Below are positions 49,253 to 60,763 of a DNA stretch of 64,000 nucleotides, piece after piece. Each line of letters opens with the position of its first letter. Position 1 is the first letter of the stretch. Where the stretch lies: contig NZ_NPDZ01000005.1 of assembly GCF_002811875.1 (NCBI RefSeq), positions 1-64,000 of the forward strand, read 5' to 3'. This DNA is from Leptospira perolatii (GTDB lineage Bacteria > Spirochaetota > Leptospiria > Leptospirales > Leptospiraceae). The position numbers were made by a program, and so were the translations under genes. The notes under the pieces were generated by a model, which saw nothing but the letters and a program-made list of their open reading frames with translations, did no database searches and was not told the origin of the DNA.

Positions 49253-51376
49253 ATGGAAAACAAATGGTACATGCAATCTGATTTCATCCTTGGCACCGGA
49301 GCCGTTGCGATTGTCGCAATGTTGGTGATTCCGCTTCCTGGGTTTGTATTGGATTTCTTGATTCTTGTGAGCATGGCGATCGGATTACTTATCCTTTTGA
49401 CATCACTGTCCGTAAAGGAGCCAGCTCAGTTTTCCATTTTTCCTAGTTTGCTTTTGATCACTACGATGTACCGACTTGCACTGAACGTTTCCACGACCCG
49501 ACAAATTTTATCCAAGGGTCCTGCGGTAAACAGCCATGTGATCGATGCGTTCGGGTCCTTTATAGTAGGGAGCGAGTCCGGGATGAGCAAGTATGTGGTC
49601 GGCTTTATCATCTTTCTAATCTTGATCATCGTGCAAGTGCTTGTGATCACGAAAGGTGCGACCAGGATCTCCGAGGTCGCAGCTCGATTTACTTTGGACG
49701 CATTGCCCGGCAAGCAGATGGCAATCGATATGGAGTTGTCCACAGGAAACATCAACGAAGAGGAAGCTAGAAAACGTCGAAAAAGAATCGAACAAGAAGT
49801 GGACTTTTACGGTTCCATGGATGGAGCGAGTAAGTTCGTACAAGGTGACGTTCGAGCTGGGTTAATAATCACTGCGATCAATTTGATCGGTGGAATTATC
49901 ATCGGTGCGAGCATACGAGGCGAATCCTTTGCGGCGACGATAGAAACCTACGGCAAGTTTACGATCGGTGATGGACTAGTTTCTCAGATTCCTGCGCTTT
50001 TAACCACTGTCGCGACAGGTATGATCGTAACTAGATCCGGATCCGAAAGCGATCTCGCCAAACAGTTCAAGACGCAATTATTCAATAATTCTAAAGTACT
50101 CTACGTAGTCTCCGCTTCCCTAGGACTCGGGGCCTTTATTCCAGGGTTACCGTTTATACCGATGATCATGCTTTCTGCAGGACTGGCGTATTTAGCGTAT
50201 TCCCTCGAGAGAACTGTCCAGGAACAGCTCGAAGTACTCGAGAAAAAGGAAAAGGAATCTATCTCCGAAAGAAAACCGAGAGATTACTATGATGAACTCA
50301 GGATCGAGCCGATCGAAATCGAATTCGGTTATCATTTGGTTCCATTGGTCGATGCAAGCCAAGGTGGAACTCTTATGGATCAAATTTCCAATTTAAGAGC
50401 AAAGTTTGCGAGAGAGAGTGGGATCGTCATCCCGCCGATCCGAATTTTAGATAATTTGGAAATTCCACCCGATGCTTTTACGATCAAGATCAACGGAGTA
50501 GAAGTTGGCTCGAGTACAGTCAGGCCCGACAAACTCATGGCAATGCCTTCCGAGCAAAATCCGGATCTTACCCAAATCGAAGGAGAAACTTTTACCGAGC
50601 CTGCCTATGGCAGAACCGCAAAATGGATCAACGCAGATACCAAGGGCGAGGCAGAAGGCAAAGGCTTCATCGTGGTCGATGCTCCTACCGTGATCATTAC
50701 TTATTTGAGAGAATTACTGGCAACTCACGCATCTGGTTTACTCGGAAGAGAGGAAGTCAAGAAATTGCTCGATCACTACCGTACGCAGTATCCTACTTTG
50801 ATCCAAGAATTGGAACCTGACAAAGCTGGAAATCTGGGAATGTTGCAACAGGTTCTTCAGAATCTGCTGAGAGAAGGATTAGGAATTCGTAATTTAGTTC
50901 CGATCTTAGAGACCGTCGCGAACAAGATGTCCAAGTATCCGAATCCTTATGTGCTCACTGAGTTTGTTCGCCAAGCAATTTCTAATACGATCGTAAAGGA
51001 CTATATGGTCGATGGAAAGTTGCAAGTTCTCGTTGTAGAAAGTCGGGTATTGGATCGTTTGAATAAGTCTTTGGCACAGGACCGTTTGGAAGGAAGAGAC
51101 ATTTTAGTGCTCCCTCCTGATTTTCAAAGACGTTTGTTGGAAGCGGTCGCAGAAATGAATCGAAAGGTGCAGGAACAAAGAGGATTCCCAATCTATGTGG
51201 TCAATCGAGAGGTTCGAATGCCTTTTGCCTACTTCCTGGCAAAAGAATTTCCGCCTAGGAATTTTGCGGTGCTTGCTTTGGAGGAAGTGCATTCTTCCGT
51301 TCCGACTACCATCGTCGGTGAACTCAAAATTTCTCAGACAGCTAGCACCGAAGCCGCCGGAGGAGTGAACGCATGA
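49253..51376 (+). CDS. flhA: Flagellar export protein FlhA
   Basis: A 707-residue export gate protein with about eight membrane segments (about 10-335) and a large cytoplasmic domain that binds chaperone-substrate complexes. The FHIPEP-type loop region reads [20 protein letters not shown], then [24 protein letters not shown] lies 6 nt before ATG 49253. It follows flhB by 17 nt. Confidence 0.97.
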   Translation: MENKWYMQSDFILGTGAVAIVAMLVIPLPGFVLDFLILVSMAIGLLILLTSLSVKEPAQFSIFPSLLLITTMYRLALNVSTTRQILSKGPAVNSHVIDAFGSFIVGSESGMSKYVVGFIIFLILIIVQVLVITKGATRISEVAARFTLDALPGKQMAIDMELSTGNINEEEARKRRKRIEQEVDFYGSMDGASKFVQGDVRAGLIITAINLIGGIIIGASIRGESFAATIETYGKFTIGDGLVSQIPALLTTVATGMIVTRSGSESDLAKQFKTQLFNNSKVLYVVSASLGLGAFIPGLPFIPMIMLSAGLAYLAYSLERTVQEQLEVLEKKEKESISERKPRDYYDELRIEPIEIEFGYHLVPLVDASQGGTLMDQISNLRAKFARESGIVIPPIRILDNLEIPPDAFTIKINGVEVGSSTVRPDKLMAMPSEQNPDLTQIEGETFTEPAYGRTAKWINADTKGEAEGKGFIVVDAPTVIITYLRELLATHASGLLGREEVKKLLDHYRTQYPTLIQELEPDKAGNLGMLQQVLQNLLREGLGIRNLVPILETVANKMSKYPNPYVLTEFVRQAISNTIVKDYMVDGKLQVLVVESRVLDRLNKSLAQDRLEGRDILVLPPDFQRRLLEAVAEMNRKVQEQRGFPIYVVNREVRMPFAYFLAKEFPPRNFAVLALEEVHSSVPTTIVGELKISQTASTEAAGGVNA

Positions 51377-51434
51377 TCTGTTTCGCTCAATCTACGGAAA
51401 CTAAAACGAAATACGAATCAAGGGGGAAATAGCA

Positions 51435-52721
51435 ATGGACTTTGCAAAAATACGCGGAAAGGACCTGCAAGACTGCCTCATGCAGATGAAAATGAAATAC
51501 GGACCCGAGGCTCATGTAATCGAACATAGGATTGTAACTGAAGGCGGAGTCTTTGGCACTGGGCTCATGGCCAAGAAGGTGATTGAGATCCAAGTAGGAA
51601 TTCCAGAAAAAGCTACTTCAAGAGAAAGGGTCGAGAGAAAGCTCCAAGATTTGAAGGAGCTCCTAAAACAAAAATCTGTCCAGTCTACCGAAAAGAGAAA
51701 GACTTTAAACGACGTGACCTCCTGGGAAGAAAGGACTCGGCGCTCTTCCCATAAACTTGAGTCTTCCTTGCCAGAGGAAGCTTTCTCGAATGAAGACCCG
51801 CTAGAGGAGAATGAAAAAGTAGGAATATCTTTTTCAGAAGAATTTACCACAAGACCTTTGTTACAAAAAAAGCCGGAAATTTCTCCGCATTTGTTTCGAT
51901 TGAAAGAAAGATTTTTAAGAGAAGGGATGTCTCCTTCTTATACGGAAGAAATTATTTCCGCGATTGACCTACGTTTGTCAGCTTTGGATCGAAGTAGAGC
52001 GACTGCAGTTTTGGAAAAGGCGATAGAAGTTCTTTCCGATCGAGTGCAAGCGGATCCGGATATTTTTCGCGGAACCGGAAGAGGACAGAGAAAGGTAGTT
52101 TTTTTTGTTGGACCTACTGGTAGCGGAAAGACCACGAGCATCGCAAAACTTGCGGCAAAGTATCATTTGCATATGGGAAAAGCTGTTTCTCTTTATACGA
52201 CAGATAACTATCGAATTGCCGCAGTCGAGCAACTAAAACGCTACGCAGATACCATGGAAATGCCTTTTTACGCAATAAAAGATACCAAGAGGTTTCAGGA
52301 AACGTTAGCTAGAGATGGATCAGAACTTATAATGATCGATACAGCGGGATATAGTCACAAGAATCTAGAACAACTTTCCAAGATGCATAATTTCTTATCT
52401 GCATTCGGCGAAAGAGACTGTGTTGAAAATATCCTTGTATTATCCGCCACGTCTGCTTATCATCATACCCACTCTGTGATGAAATCTTACGAACCGATCG
52501 GATTTAGAAGAATTTTATTAACCAAACTAGATGAGACGGAATTTTTAGGTGGATTTCTGGAACTAGCCGATACACTTAATAAGGGTTTTACCCATTTAAG
52601 CGTCGGTCAAGAAGTGCCTTTTGATATGATACCTGCGAGCAGGCACCTCTTAGCGGAATGCGTGGTAACTCCTGAGAAAATCACGGAAATCAGGGGTGAG
52701 GTTTTTTCCGCAAACGGTTAA
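51435..52721 (+). CDS. flhF: Flagellar GTPase FlhF
   Basis: FlhF is an SRP-type GTPase that sets flagellum position and number. The 428-residue protein has an N-terminal basic region, a Ser/Glu-rich middle (about 75-150), then the NG domain with P-loop GPTGSGKTT (about 225-233), [29 protein letters not shown] (about 302) and [14 protein letters not shown]. It follows flhA by 58 nt and precedes flhG, the usual order. Confidence 0.96.
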   Translation: MDFAKIRGKDLQDCLMQMKMKYGPEAHVIEHRIVTEGGVFGTGLMAKKVIEIQVGIPEKATSRERVERKLQDLKELLKQKSVQSTEKRKTLNDVTSWEERTRRSSHKLESSLPEEAFSNEDPLEENEKVGISFSEEFTTRPLLQKKPEISPHLFRLKERFLREGMSPSYTEEIISAIDLRLSALDRSRATAVLEKAIEVLSDRVQADPDIFRGTGRGQRKVVFFVGPTGSGKTTSIAKLAAKYHLHMGKAVSLYTTDNYRIAAVEQLKRYADTMEMPFYAIKDTKRFQETLARDGSELIMIDTAGYSHKNLEQLSKMHNFLSAFGERDCVENILVLSATSAYHHTHSVMKSYEPIGFRRILLTKLDETEFLGGFLELADTLNKGFTHLSVGQEVPFDMIPASRHLLAECVVTPEKITEIRGEVFSANG

Positions 52722-52759
52722 AATCTGCCCGCCTAGAAAATGCCTGAAAGAGGTGAAGG

Positions 52760-53674
52760 ATGGACCAGGCGACACAGCTGCGTAAGCTTACTGAAGGAAA
52801 TACAAGTCTAAAACTTGTTTCCTCTGCCAAACCTACGACCAAAATTATTGCAATTGCCTCGGGAAAAGGAGGGGTAGGGAAAAGTACTATCTCTGTAAAT
52901 CTGGCGATTGCAATGGCCAAAGCTGGACAAAGGGTTTTGGTTTTTGACGGGGACTTAGGTCTAGCTAACGTAAACGTAATTCTCGGAATCATCCCGAAAT
53001 ACAATCTGTATCATGTTGTAAAAGGGCATAAAAGTTTAAAAGACATCATTATCCAAACTCCTGAGGGAGTGGACATCATCGCAGGTGCAAGTGGCTATTC
53101 CCAGCTAGCGAATCTAAATGATACACAACGTGGTAATCTGATCAAAGGATTTGGAGATCTGGATAACTACGACTATATGATCATAGATACAGGAGCCGGA
53201 ATCAGTTCTAACGTGATCGGACTGACCTTACCTGCAGATGACGTGATCGTGGTTACCACTCCGGAGCCGACTGCAATCACCGATTCCTATGGATTGATCA
53301 AAGCCATCGTATCCCAAAGCAGGGATAAGAACCTAAAGATGGTAGTAAATAGGGTCCGCTCTGCGATCGAAGGAAAAAAGGTCGCAGATAGAGTGATTGA
53401 TATCAGTGGTCAATTTTTAGAAGTGCAGGTAGAGAATCTAGGATTCATTTTCCAAGACGAGGACGTAGAAAAGAGCATCCGGGAGCAAAAACCCTATGTC
53501 ATTCATTCTCCGAAAAGCAAGGCAACTGCGTGTCTGAATCGAATTACTTATTCCTTATTGAACCAGGAAATGGATTCTCAAGAAGATTCAGGGATTGGAG
53601 GCTTCTTTAAGAAATTCTTTAGCTTCGTGGATGTTCGCGAGAAGCAGTTGGAAAAGAGTTTAGAGGATAATTGA
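52760..53674 (+). CDS. flhG: MinD-like ATPase FlhG (FleN/YlxH)
   Basis: FlhG counteracts FlhF to control flagellar number. The 304 residues have a deviant Walker A ([11 protein letters not shown], about 30-40), [15 protein letters not shown] and the switch [10 protein letters not shown]. The C-terminal tail ([15 protein letters not shown]) can form the membrane-binding helix. Its TGA overlaps the next gene's TTG (TTGA). Confidence 0.95.
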   Translation: MDQATQLRKLTEGNTSLKLVSSAKPTTKIIAIASGKGGVGKSTISVNLAIAMAKAGQRVLVFDGDLGLANVNVILGIIPKYNLYHVVKGHKSLKDIIIQTPEGVDIIAGASGYSQLANLNDTQRGNLIKGFGDLDNYDYMIIDTGAGISSNVIGLTLPADDVIVVTTPEPTAITDSYGLIKAIVSQSRDKNLKMVVNRVRSAIEGKKVADRVIDISGQFLEVQVENLGFIFQDEDVEKSIREQKPYVIHSPKSKATACLNRITYSLLNQEMDSQEDSGIGGFFKKFFSFVDVREKQLEKSLEDN

Positions 53675-54159
53675 ACCTTCAAATAGGATTTCTCATTATT
53701 TTTTCTGTGATCGGGCTGTTCGTGAGTACGGCCTGCGGAATTTTCGTCGGGAACGGGCTGGGAAGAATCGTAGTAGTTAGTTTGCTCTCAACTCTCGTAA
53801 TGGCTGGGTTTGGATTTGGACTCCACATGTTTTTGCAATCCAAGGTTCCAGAGTTTTTGGATTTCCTAAGTAATATAGGCGGGTCTTACTCCGGTTCTTC
53901 TACGGCCTCCTCTAATTCGGAAGAATCCGGATTTTCCAAAGACCTTGGTTCCGATACTGATTCTTCAGAAAGTGGATTTGCATCTGCCAGAGGCGAAGGA
54001 GAGGCGAGGGCAGCAGCTGCTGGAATTCCTCGTAGGAAAGCCGAAAAATTCGGTGACCATATCATGGTGGAAAATATCGCAATTAAGAACGAACCGAAAT
54101 TAATGGCCGAAGCGATACGCACCATGCTCGCCAAAGACGAAATGAGCCAGGAAAAATAG
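53671..54159 (+). CDS. Membrane protein of the flagellar cluster, Ser-rich
   Basis: A 162-residue protein with two hydrophobic segments ([18 protein letters not shown], about 4-21, and [20 protein letters not shown], about 32-51). A low-complexity Ser/Gly stretch (about 70-115) and a helical C-terminus ([20 protein letters not shown]) follow. I recognise no domain. TTG 53671 overlaps the flhG stop, so translation is coupled. Its position between flhG and sigma-28 suggests a flagellar role (inference). Confidence 0.72.
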   Translation: MNLQIGFLIIFSVIGLFVSTACGIFVGNGLGRIVVVSLLSTLVMAGFGFGLHMFLQSKVPEFLDFLSNIGGSYSGSSTASSNSEESGFSKDLGSDTDSSESGFASARGEGEARAAAAGIPRRKAEKFGDHIMVENIAIKNEPKLMAEAIRTMLAKDEMSQEK

Positions 54160-54203
54160 AAGTTCCTCTTTCTAAATGTGCCCATTTGGGGATTTCGATC
54201 TAA

Positions 54204-54252
54204 TGAGACAAAAAACTGCTTGATTTCCCCTTTTTGAGACAAAAAATGCTTT
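54204..54252 (+). promoter_or_regulatory. Tandem 18-nt direct repeat upstream of fliA
   Basis: TGAGACAAAAAACTGCTT (54204-54221) recurs as TGAGACAAAAAATGCTTT (54235-54252), 31 bp apart, about 60-110 nt before the chosen fliA start. The first 12 bases, TGAGACAAAAAA, are identical. Spacing near three helical turns would suit a regulator bound on one face of DNA (inference). Confidence 0.5.
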
Positions 54253-54315
54253 TGCAAATTGTACCGGGCAACGACACTCTTAAACAAGGGGTCGATAGAT
54301 TCCCAGTTCGATGAT

Positions 54316-55116
<801 letters not shown>

Positions 55117-55132
55117 GCCCGAGAGCAGGACG

Positions 55133-57118
55133 ATGGGCGGCCTAACTTCCTTTTTAAAAGACCAAGGCAAAGAGCTCGATAAACTACAGAACGAGCAGGT
55201 CGAAGTCATCGGCGACACATTGGACAATTGTCTGAGGCTTGCTTCTCAACACTTTCGCAAAAAAATACACGAGCTAGATTATAAAGTTCTAAAGCGCGGA
55301 AAAAAGAAATTATTCGGATCTGAGCCTTGGCATATTAGAGTCTCCTTTCTTCCGGAAGATACATTCTTGGATGAGCTTACCGAGTTGGATCAGAAACTAA
55401 CCGGAGGAAGCGGCAAGTTAGTCTCCAAGGATTTGAAGGAGATCCTGCAACCGAAAGATAGAGACGGAAGAGCTTTAGTTCAGATTTTAAGAAACGGTGT
55501 CTATCTGACTATTTTTCCACAGAGTGGAACGGGCAAGGCTATCGAAATGTCCGAAGTTTCCAGAAAGCTTTCGATTCGAGGTGTGGCCCAGGTGGATGAG
55601 GGCCAGATCAAGAAGCTCGTAAAGGAAGCCAAGGGAGAGCCGATTTATATTTCCAATATGAAGCCGAAGGTTGGCGCAGAAGCCAAGATCTTCCTGGATA
55701 TTGCTCCGGATCGAATGAAGGCCAAAGTCACTTTGATTCAACCGAAACCCGGAGGAAGAGACTTAGAAGTCCAAGATGTCGTCAATCAGCTCAAAGCCGC
55801 CGGAATCAAATATGGGATGAAGGAAGAAGAGATCAAGCGCAGACTCGAGGAAGAATACTTTAACCAAGCATTTACTGCTGCCGAAGGAGATCCTCCGATC
55901 AATGGTAAGAATGCGCAAATCGTGTACCATGTAAGAACTCAAAAAGAAATTTCGTTCAGAGAGGACGAGTCTGGAAGAGTGGACTTCAAAGATCTAGACT
56001 TGATAGAAAACGTGGTCGTTGGACAGCTTCTCGCAGAAAAACTTCCTGCAGAAAAGGGAAAGTACGGAAGGACCTTGTTCAGTGAACTGATTCCTGCGAA
56101 GGACGGTCTGGATACCGAATTGAAACAAGGAAAGGGTACGATCCTTTCTGACGACAGGACCAAGTTGACTGCTGAAGTGAACGGGCAAGTCGTCTATGCC
56201 GCGGGCAGACTTTCTGTGGAAACCACTTACAGAATCAACGGAGATATTGGTATTAAAACAGGAAACGTTACCTTCCTGGGCTCCGTAATTGTGACTGGTA
56301 ACGTCGAGGACAATTACTCTGTAAAAGCTGCCGGAAACATAGAGATCTATGGTACTGTACAAAAGGCAAACGTAGAAGCGGATGGAGATATTATTATCCG
56401 ACAAGGAGTTTCTGGTAGGGATGAGGCTCGTATCGAATCCACCGGCGGAAATGTCGTAGCTAAGTTCATCCAGAACGCAACAGTAATCACCGAGAAAGAT
56501 GTGATTGTTCAAGAAGGAATTTTGCATTCGTTTATCAGCGCAGGCGGAAAAGTAATCTCCAACGGAAAGCGCGGACAGATCGTAGGAGGAAGCGTAAGGG
56601 CATCCGAATTAATCGCTGCCAAAGTGCTCGGATCCTCCGCGAACCCACAAACAGAACTCATTGTCGGAACAGATCCTAAACTGATCAAACAAATCGCTGA
56701 CTACGAAGAGAAAATGGCCGAGAGCCAGTCCAAGTATGAGCAGCTTTCTAAGAGCCAAAAGACCTTGAAGGCTAGAAAGGAAACGGACCCGGCTTCGTTT
56801 ACCAAGGAACACGAGGACCAACTGACTAAGACTACAAAAGCGGTGGAAAAACTCGAGATCCGGGTTCGTGAATACGAGCAAGAGATCCAAAATCTCCGAA
56901 ATTATGTAGAAGAAAGGGCCGCAAACGGCAAGATCAGCGTAGAGAAAACCTTGTATGGGGGCGTTACTCTCAAGATCCGAAATGCGGAATACAAGACTAG
57001 AAACGAGATCCGAAACAAGACTTTCCTAGAGGAAAACGGCAATATTCGTCAGCTGCCTTATGAGGACCCGGATCCAGATAAAAAAGACTGGAGAAAAAAC
57101 AGATCTCGGGGTAAATAA
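55133..57118 (+). CDS. FapA/DUF342 polymer-forming protein
   Basis: A 661-residue protein with the FapA (flagellar assembly protein A) DUF342 domain, seen as [20 protein letters not shown] and a right-handed beta-helix-like series ([60 protein letters not shown]). An N-terminal region (about 1-170) precedes it, and a long coiled coil (about 520-600) follows. DUF342 proteins accompany flagellar clusters in other bacteria, including spirochetes. It is coupled to fliA by a 16-nt gap. Confidence 0.87.
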   Translation: MGGLTSFLKDQGKELDKLQNEQVEVIGDTLDNCLRLASQHFRKKIHELDYKVLKRGKKKLFGSEPWHIRVSFLPEDTFLDELTELDQKLTGGSGKLVSKDLKEILQPKDRDGRALVQILRNGVYLTIFPQSGTGKAIEMSEVSRKLSIRGVAQVDEGQIKKLVKEAKGEPIYISNMKPKVGAEAKIFLDIAPDRMKAKVTLIQPKPGGRDLEVQDVVNQLKAAGIKYGMKEEEIKRRLEEEYFNQAFTAAEGDPPINGKNAQIVYHVRTQKEISFREDESGRVDFKDLDLIENVVVGQLLAEKLPAEKGKYGRTLFSELIPAKDGLDTELKQGKGTILSDDRTKLTAEVNGQVVYAAGRLSVETTYRINGDIGIKTGNVTFLGSVIVTGNVEDNYSVKAAGNIEIYGTVQKANVEADGDIIIRQGVSGRDEARIESTGGNVVAKFIQNATVITEKDVIVQEGILHSFISAGGKVISNGKRGQIVGGSVRASELIAAKVLGSSANPQTELIVGTDPKLIKQIADYEEKMAESQSKYEQLSKSQKTLKARKETDPASFTKEHEDQLTKTTKAVEKLEIRVREYEQEIQNLRNYVEERAANGKISVEKTLYGGVTLKIRNAEYKTRNEIRNKTFLEENGNIRQLPYEDPDPDKKDWRKNRSRGK

Positions 57119-57124
57119 TATCTT

Positions 57125-57490
57125 ATGAGGCTCAATGAACCGTTGTCAGGCTATGGTGCCGCTTCGGACCAGATCCGACGCAGTTTAATAGAGCATCCTC
57201 ATACTCTCACGAACATGATCGCTGAAAATGCGAGAGCAGTTCGAGACGCTGATGTCCAAAAAAAATATGCAGTTCGGATGTACACTGAGCTGGTCTCACT
57301 TTCTCCGGAATACAGGGAAAGAATGAGGGAATCTTATTCACAAAGGATCGGAGAAATACAGAAAGAGATTCGATCTTTTAAGGGACCAAGACCGGAAGGA
57401 GGGAAAGAGAGAATTGTTTCCTACGATTCCGGAGGTAGAAAAACTGTGTACAATATTCCATTGCAATCCAAGATTGATGTTTTGGCATAG
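57125..57490 (+). CDS. Hypothetical protein in flagellar cluster
   Basis: A 121-residue, mostly helical, charged protein that I do not recognise (RLNEPLSGYGAASDQIRRSL, VRMYTELVSLSPEYRERMRE). The C-terminus has a short strand pair (RIVSYDSGGRKTVYNIPLQ). It starts 6 nt after the DUF342 gene and is followed by a 112-nt gap. No signal peptide or membrane segment. Confidence 0.68.
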   Translation: MRLNEPLSGYGAASDQIRRSLIEHPHTLTNMIAENARAVRDADVQKKYAVRMYTELVSLSPEYRERMRESYSQRIGEIQKEIRSFKGPRPEGGKERIVSYDSGGRKTVYNIPLQSKIDVLA

Positions 57491-57602
57491 AGAGAGGAAA
57501 CAGTTTCAAAGAACTTTATAAGAGAATTCGTTTGAATTGAAATACTAAAATCATCTAACCGACCGAAGGAATGTTGTTGGAAGCGATTCGGAGGTGGGCT
57601 AG

Positions 57603-58769
57603 ATGGAAATCTTTGTTCTCCTATTTTTAAATGCGATATTGGCCGTAGGGCTGTACGTCGGAATTACAGCTCAGGTAACGAAGCGGATCCGTACTCATAT
57701 GATCCGGAAGATCAACGACGAGATTCGAACCCTAGTCGACGAGATCCAAAACGAGACGGAGAGTCATCTAGAATTATTGAATTCTAAAGTACAAGCCTAC
57801 AAGGTTTTGGTTCAAAAATCCGAACCATTGGAATCTAGACTGCAAGAGATTCTAAAAAAACTGGAGTCCTTTCCCAATGTAGAAAAAATCTTACACGAAG
57901 ATCCGGATCCGTTCGTCCAGGAACGCAGCATGCTCGCCGAAGAGATTTCTCATGTTTCTGATTCAGTTGAAGAGGTAAGGGAACAGGAAAACTATGCAAA
58001 CGAATTGCTTACTTTGATCCGAGAGAAACAAAAAGAAAGAAAGGAAGTGATCGAAAAATCTGTGTCAGAGCTCGCAGGCACCTCTTTAGATCCGAGTGTA
58101 GGATATATTTATAAGAGCAATGTTCCGGAGTCTTTGCATTCTGTTTCCAAAAATCCGAAAGAAGCCAAGATTTCGGAAAAACCAAAGAGCGATTCGCGAT
58201 CTAAGAAACCTCCGGTCGATTCAGATTCCACCACGGTCAATATTCTCAAGAATTTCGGAAAAAGTCTGAAGTCGGCGATAGGTTGGATGGATACTTCCGA
58301 GCTGATGGAAAAGCCAGACGGAAACAAAATCCCCCGGCCTATGTACAACCAGAGCTCCACCTTTGATGTTTCTTTGGACCAAGATCCTTTTCTAGGCGCA
58401 CCGTTTTCGGAACCGGGGGAAAACACAGGCAGCCTAAGATCCAAATCAGAGTATACTACAGAGCCGGATACGAAAATAGAATTCGGCAAACTAAAAATCA
58501 GGGATCATAAAAAGCCGATCGAAGAGGATTTTGGAAGAGTATTGGAAAGGGAAATGAGTGGTCGGAAGGTACAAAAGGCCGATTCGATAAAAATTTCGGC
58601 GGAAGCAGCTCTGGTCGATTTGGGATCCGAAGCCACAAAAATCGAGAAGGTAGTTTTCCTCTTGAAAAAAGGTTATACCCATGCAGAAATTTCCGAAGCT
58701 CTGGACCTAGCCTTGGGCGAGGTGGACATCATCGAGAGGTTCAGGTTAGAAAGAAACAGGAGGGTCTGA
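57603..58769 (+). CDS. SwrB-like (DUF6115-type) membrane coiled-coil protein
   Basis: A 388-residue protein with an N-terminal membrane segment (EIFVLLFLNAILAVGLYVGI, 2-21), a coiled coil (about 30-150), a long low-complexity middle, and a C-terminal helix-turn-helix-like segment (IEKVVFLLKKGYTHAEISEA, about 344-363). This layout matches Bacillus SwrB-type proteins near flagellar operons, whose C-terminus has the same K-G-x-x-x-x-E-I-A-x pattern. Resemblance is by layout and short pattern only. It precedes remA by 1 nt. Confidence 0.6.
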   Translation: MEIFVLLFLNAILAVGLYVGITAQVTKRIRTHMIRKINDEIRTLVDEIQNETESHLELLNSKVQAYKVLVQKSEPLESRLQEILKKLESFPNVEKILHEDPDPFVQERSMLAEEISHVSDSVEEVREQENYANELLTLIREKQKERKEVIEKSVSELAGTSLDPSVGYIYKSNVPESLHSVSKNPKEAKISEKPKSDSRSKKPPVDSDSTTVNILKNFGKSLKSAIGWMDTSELMEKPDGNKIPRPMYNQSSTFDVSLDQDPFLGAPFSEPGENTGSLRSKSEYTTEPDTKIEFGKLKIRDHKKPIEEDFGRVLEREMSGRKVQKADSIKISAEAALVDLGSEATKIEKVVFLLKKGYTHAEISEALDLALGEVDIIERFRLERNRRV

Positions 58770-58770
58770 A

Positions 58771-59052
58771 ATGTCCCAATTCAGCGTCCTGAACGTTGGC
58801 TTCGGAAATATAGTCATGGTCTCAAAGATTGTCGGAATCATCCACTCCGACTCAGCGTCCGCAAAACGAATTCGCAACGAAGCGAAAAGCAATAATAGTT
58901 TAATAGACGCTACCCAGGGGAAAAAAACAAGATCCATTATTATCACCGATTCGAATCATCTTGTTCTGTCGAATCTAAGAGTGGAAGCCTTGACTCGAAG
59001 AATCGAAAGTAGAGACAACTCGGTGGCTGAAGACGAGGAAGAAAAAGACTGA
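58771..59052 (+). CDS. remA: RemA/DUF370 family protein
   Basis: A 93-residue RemA family DNA-binding protein. The hallmark segments are [40 protein letters not shown] and [17 protein letters not shown], followed by an acidic tail. In Bacillus, RemA activates matrix and osmoprotection genes, and its gene lies next to gmk, as here. Its TGA overlaps a candidate CTG start of gmk (CTGA). Confidence 0.9.
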   Translation: MSQFSVLNVGFGNIVMVSKIVGIIHSDSASAKRIRNEAKSNNSLIDATQGKKTRSIIITDSNHLVLSNLRVEALTRRIESRDNSVAEDEEEKD

Positions 59053-59606
59053 GTTCCCCCAAAGTATTTGTGCTTTCTTCTGTGGCCGGAGGAGGAAAGT
59101 CTACGCTGATCCAACTGATCCGGCAAAAACATCCGGAGATAGCTTTCTCCATTTCTTGTACCACAAGAGAGCGCCGACAAGGAGAGACAGAAGGGCTCTC
59201 TTATTATTTTCTTTCAAAAGAAGAATTCGAAGAAGGAATCAAGTCAGGCAGGTTCTTAGAATGGGCTCGAGTCCACGATCATTACTACGGCACCCCATTT
59301 AAGTTCGTAGAAGATTGCCTTTCTTCGGGAAAATCGGTGATCATGGATTTAGATGTGCAAGGCGCGGCTTCCTTACGCCAAAAATTAGGAGAAAAGGCAG
59401 TCAGTATCTTTATTCTACCACCAAACGAAAAAGAATGGGAGAACCGCCTCAGAGGGAGAGGTACAGATTCCGAAGAAGAGATTCAAAAAAGAATTCGGAA
59501 TGGCAAAGCAGAGTTGGCCAGAAAAGAAGAGTTTGATTTCATTTTGGTAAACGATACTTTGGAAAAGGCTCTTTCGAAATTAGAATCGATTCTTTTCCAG
59601 ATTTGA
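59049..59606 (+). CDS. gmk: Guanylate kinase, probably from a CTG start
   Basis: Gmk phosphorylates GMP to GDP. The 185-residue protein has P-loop [30 protein letters not shown] (GMP-binding Arg and Tyr) and [20 protein letters not shown] 59070 would remove the first strand before the P-loop. CTG 59049 restores [11 protein letters not shown] and lies 6 nt after GAGGAAG, while GTG 59070 lacks a nearby ribosome site. I therefore prefer CTG, which overlaps the remA stop in CTGA. A start by CTG is unusual and uncertain. Confidence 0.85.
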   Translation: MSSPKVFVLSSVAGGGKSTLIQLIRQKHPEIAFSISCTTRERRQGETEGLSYYFLSKEEFEEGIKSGRFLEWARVHDHYYGTPFKFVEDCLSSGKSVIMDLDVQGAASLRQKLGEKAVSIFILPPNEKEWENRLRGRGTDSEEEIQKRIRNGKAELARKEEFDFILVNDTLEKALSKLESILFQI

Positions 59607-59630
59607 CGGACTTATCTTATCCTGAAAAAT

Positions 59631-60095
59631 TCAGTTGGTGCAATAAGGCTGGTCTACAACGATAGAAGGCATATCCGTCCTTTTTCCATCGAGTTCTAGT
59701 TTCTTATTTTTTAAATAAAACCCGCACACCTGTACGTAACTGCCCACATAGATTCTATTGATCAATCCGTAATCGTCCGAATCCAAAACTACAGGCTTTC
59801 CAGAAAACAAGATCACGAAGCGAACTGAATTCCCTTTGTACAAAACATGGGAAACGTAACCGCTGATCTTTACGGTTTCGCCGACAGCCTTGGATGGATT
59901 TCGAACCAGATCCTCTCCTTGTATAATCTTTACCTTCTTTTCCTTTGCGGAAAGTTGGGACACTGTCGGTAGGTGAATTAGAAAAAAGGTCGAAGTTACG
60001 ACAGCAGCAGCGCTTAGAAAACCGTGTCTAAGCAAAGGCAACCGGTTTCTCAGGAAAATCTCTTTCCAGCTTCGATTCGGAACATTTTGATTCAC
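59631..60095 (-). CDS. Hypothetical exported protein with OB-fold-like core
   Basis: A 154-residue protein with an N-terminal membrane or signal segment (LLRHGFLSAAAVVTSTFFLI, about 21-40). The core (KIIQGEDLVRNPSKAVGETV and on, KISGYVSHVLY, VRFVILFSGKPVVLDSDDYG, VGSYVQVCGFY) suggests a small OB-like beta barrel (inference). GTG 60095 overlaps the flbB stop as TAGTG, so translation is coupled. A flagellar periplasmic role is possible from location only. It converges on gmk. Confidence 0.7.
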   Translation of the reverse strand: MNQNVPNRSWKEIFLRNRLPLLRHGFLSAAAVVTSTFFLIHLPTVSQLSAKEKKVKIIQGEDLVRNPSKAVGETVKISGYVSHVLYKGNSVRFVILFSGKPVVLDSDDYGLINRIYVGSYVQVCGFYLKNKKLELDGKRTDMPSIVVDQPYCTN

Positions 60096-60736
60096 TATAA
60101 TTCCTCTGATTCAGGAGTGGATTCCGGTGCGCGAATTGCATCAGAACGCGAAAGCCACTTGTTGGTAATCGTGGCCCGACGCTCAGCCGGGAACAAGGTC
60201 AAAAGATACGTGGTGATCGTTTGCCTACCATCCTGTTCCGCATCTTTATCCATTTGGATAAACACGTCAATAATGTCTTTATCCGGCCAATTAATCAGCA
60301 TTTGCACCGCAGAATCCGGTGGCATGTTTGCGACCTTGTCTGCGAGGACCTTGACCAATTTTTCCCGGCTATTCCTTTCTGACTCCGCGGATTTTAGCTC
60401 GCTCTCTTTGGCTTGGAGACCTCGTTTGAGCTGTTCTATTTTTTCCAGTTCCGCTTCCAGCTTTTCCTTTTGCAGTCTGAGTTCTTCTTCCTTCTGCTGG
60501 ATCTCGTCCTTTTCTCTTGCCAGTCCTTCCATCTCTTTTTGGAATTCTAACTTTTCGAGCTCGGAAGGAGATTCGGAGTCAGGATTTACTAAGCCGGGTT
60601 CTTTGCGAAGAAAGGGGAATATATCAGCTGCGTCGATGAGCTGGAAATAGTCGAACGCAAAGAATCCGATCGCTAAAAGAAAAAAGATAAGAATGATTAA
60701 ATATGCCGCTCTGGCTTTTTCGGTTAAACTTGCCAT
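60095..60736 (-). CDS. flbB: FlbB/MotE-type flagellar periplasmic protein
   Basis: A 213-residue protein with one N-terminal membrane segment (AAYLIILIFFLLAIGFFAFDY, 10-30), a Glu/Lys-rich coiled coil (about 58-130) and a MotE/MgtE-N-like C-terminal domain (about 130-195: LADKVANMPPDSAVQMLINW, DIIDVFIQMDKDAEQDGRQT). In spirochetes FlbB is a periplasmic collar protein that helps stators assemble, and flbB lies near fliHIJ there as here. FlbB is preferred to MotE because of this context. Confidence 0.82.
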   Translation of the reverse strand: MASLTEKARAAYLIILIFFLLAIGFFAFDYFQLIDAADIFPFLRKEPGLVNPDSESPSELEKLEFQKEMEGLAREKDEIQQKEEELRLQKEKLEAELEKIEQLKRGLQAKESELKSAESERNSREKLVKVLADKVANMPPDSAVQMLINWPDKDIIDVFIQMDKDAEQDGRQTITTYLLTLFPAERRATITNKWLSRSDAIRAPESTPESEEL

Positions 60737-60763
60737 TTTCTGAATGTTCTCGCCAATCTAAAT

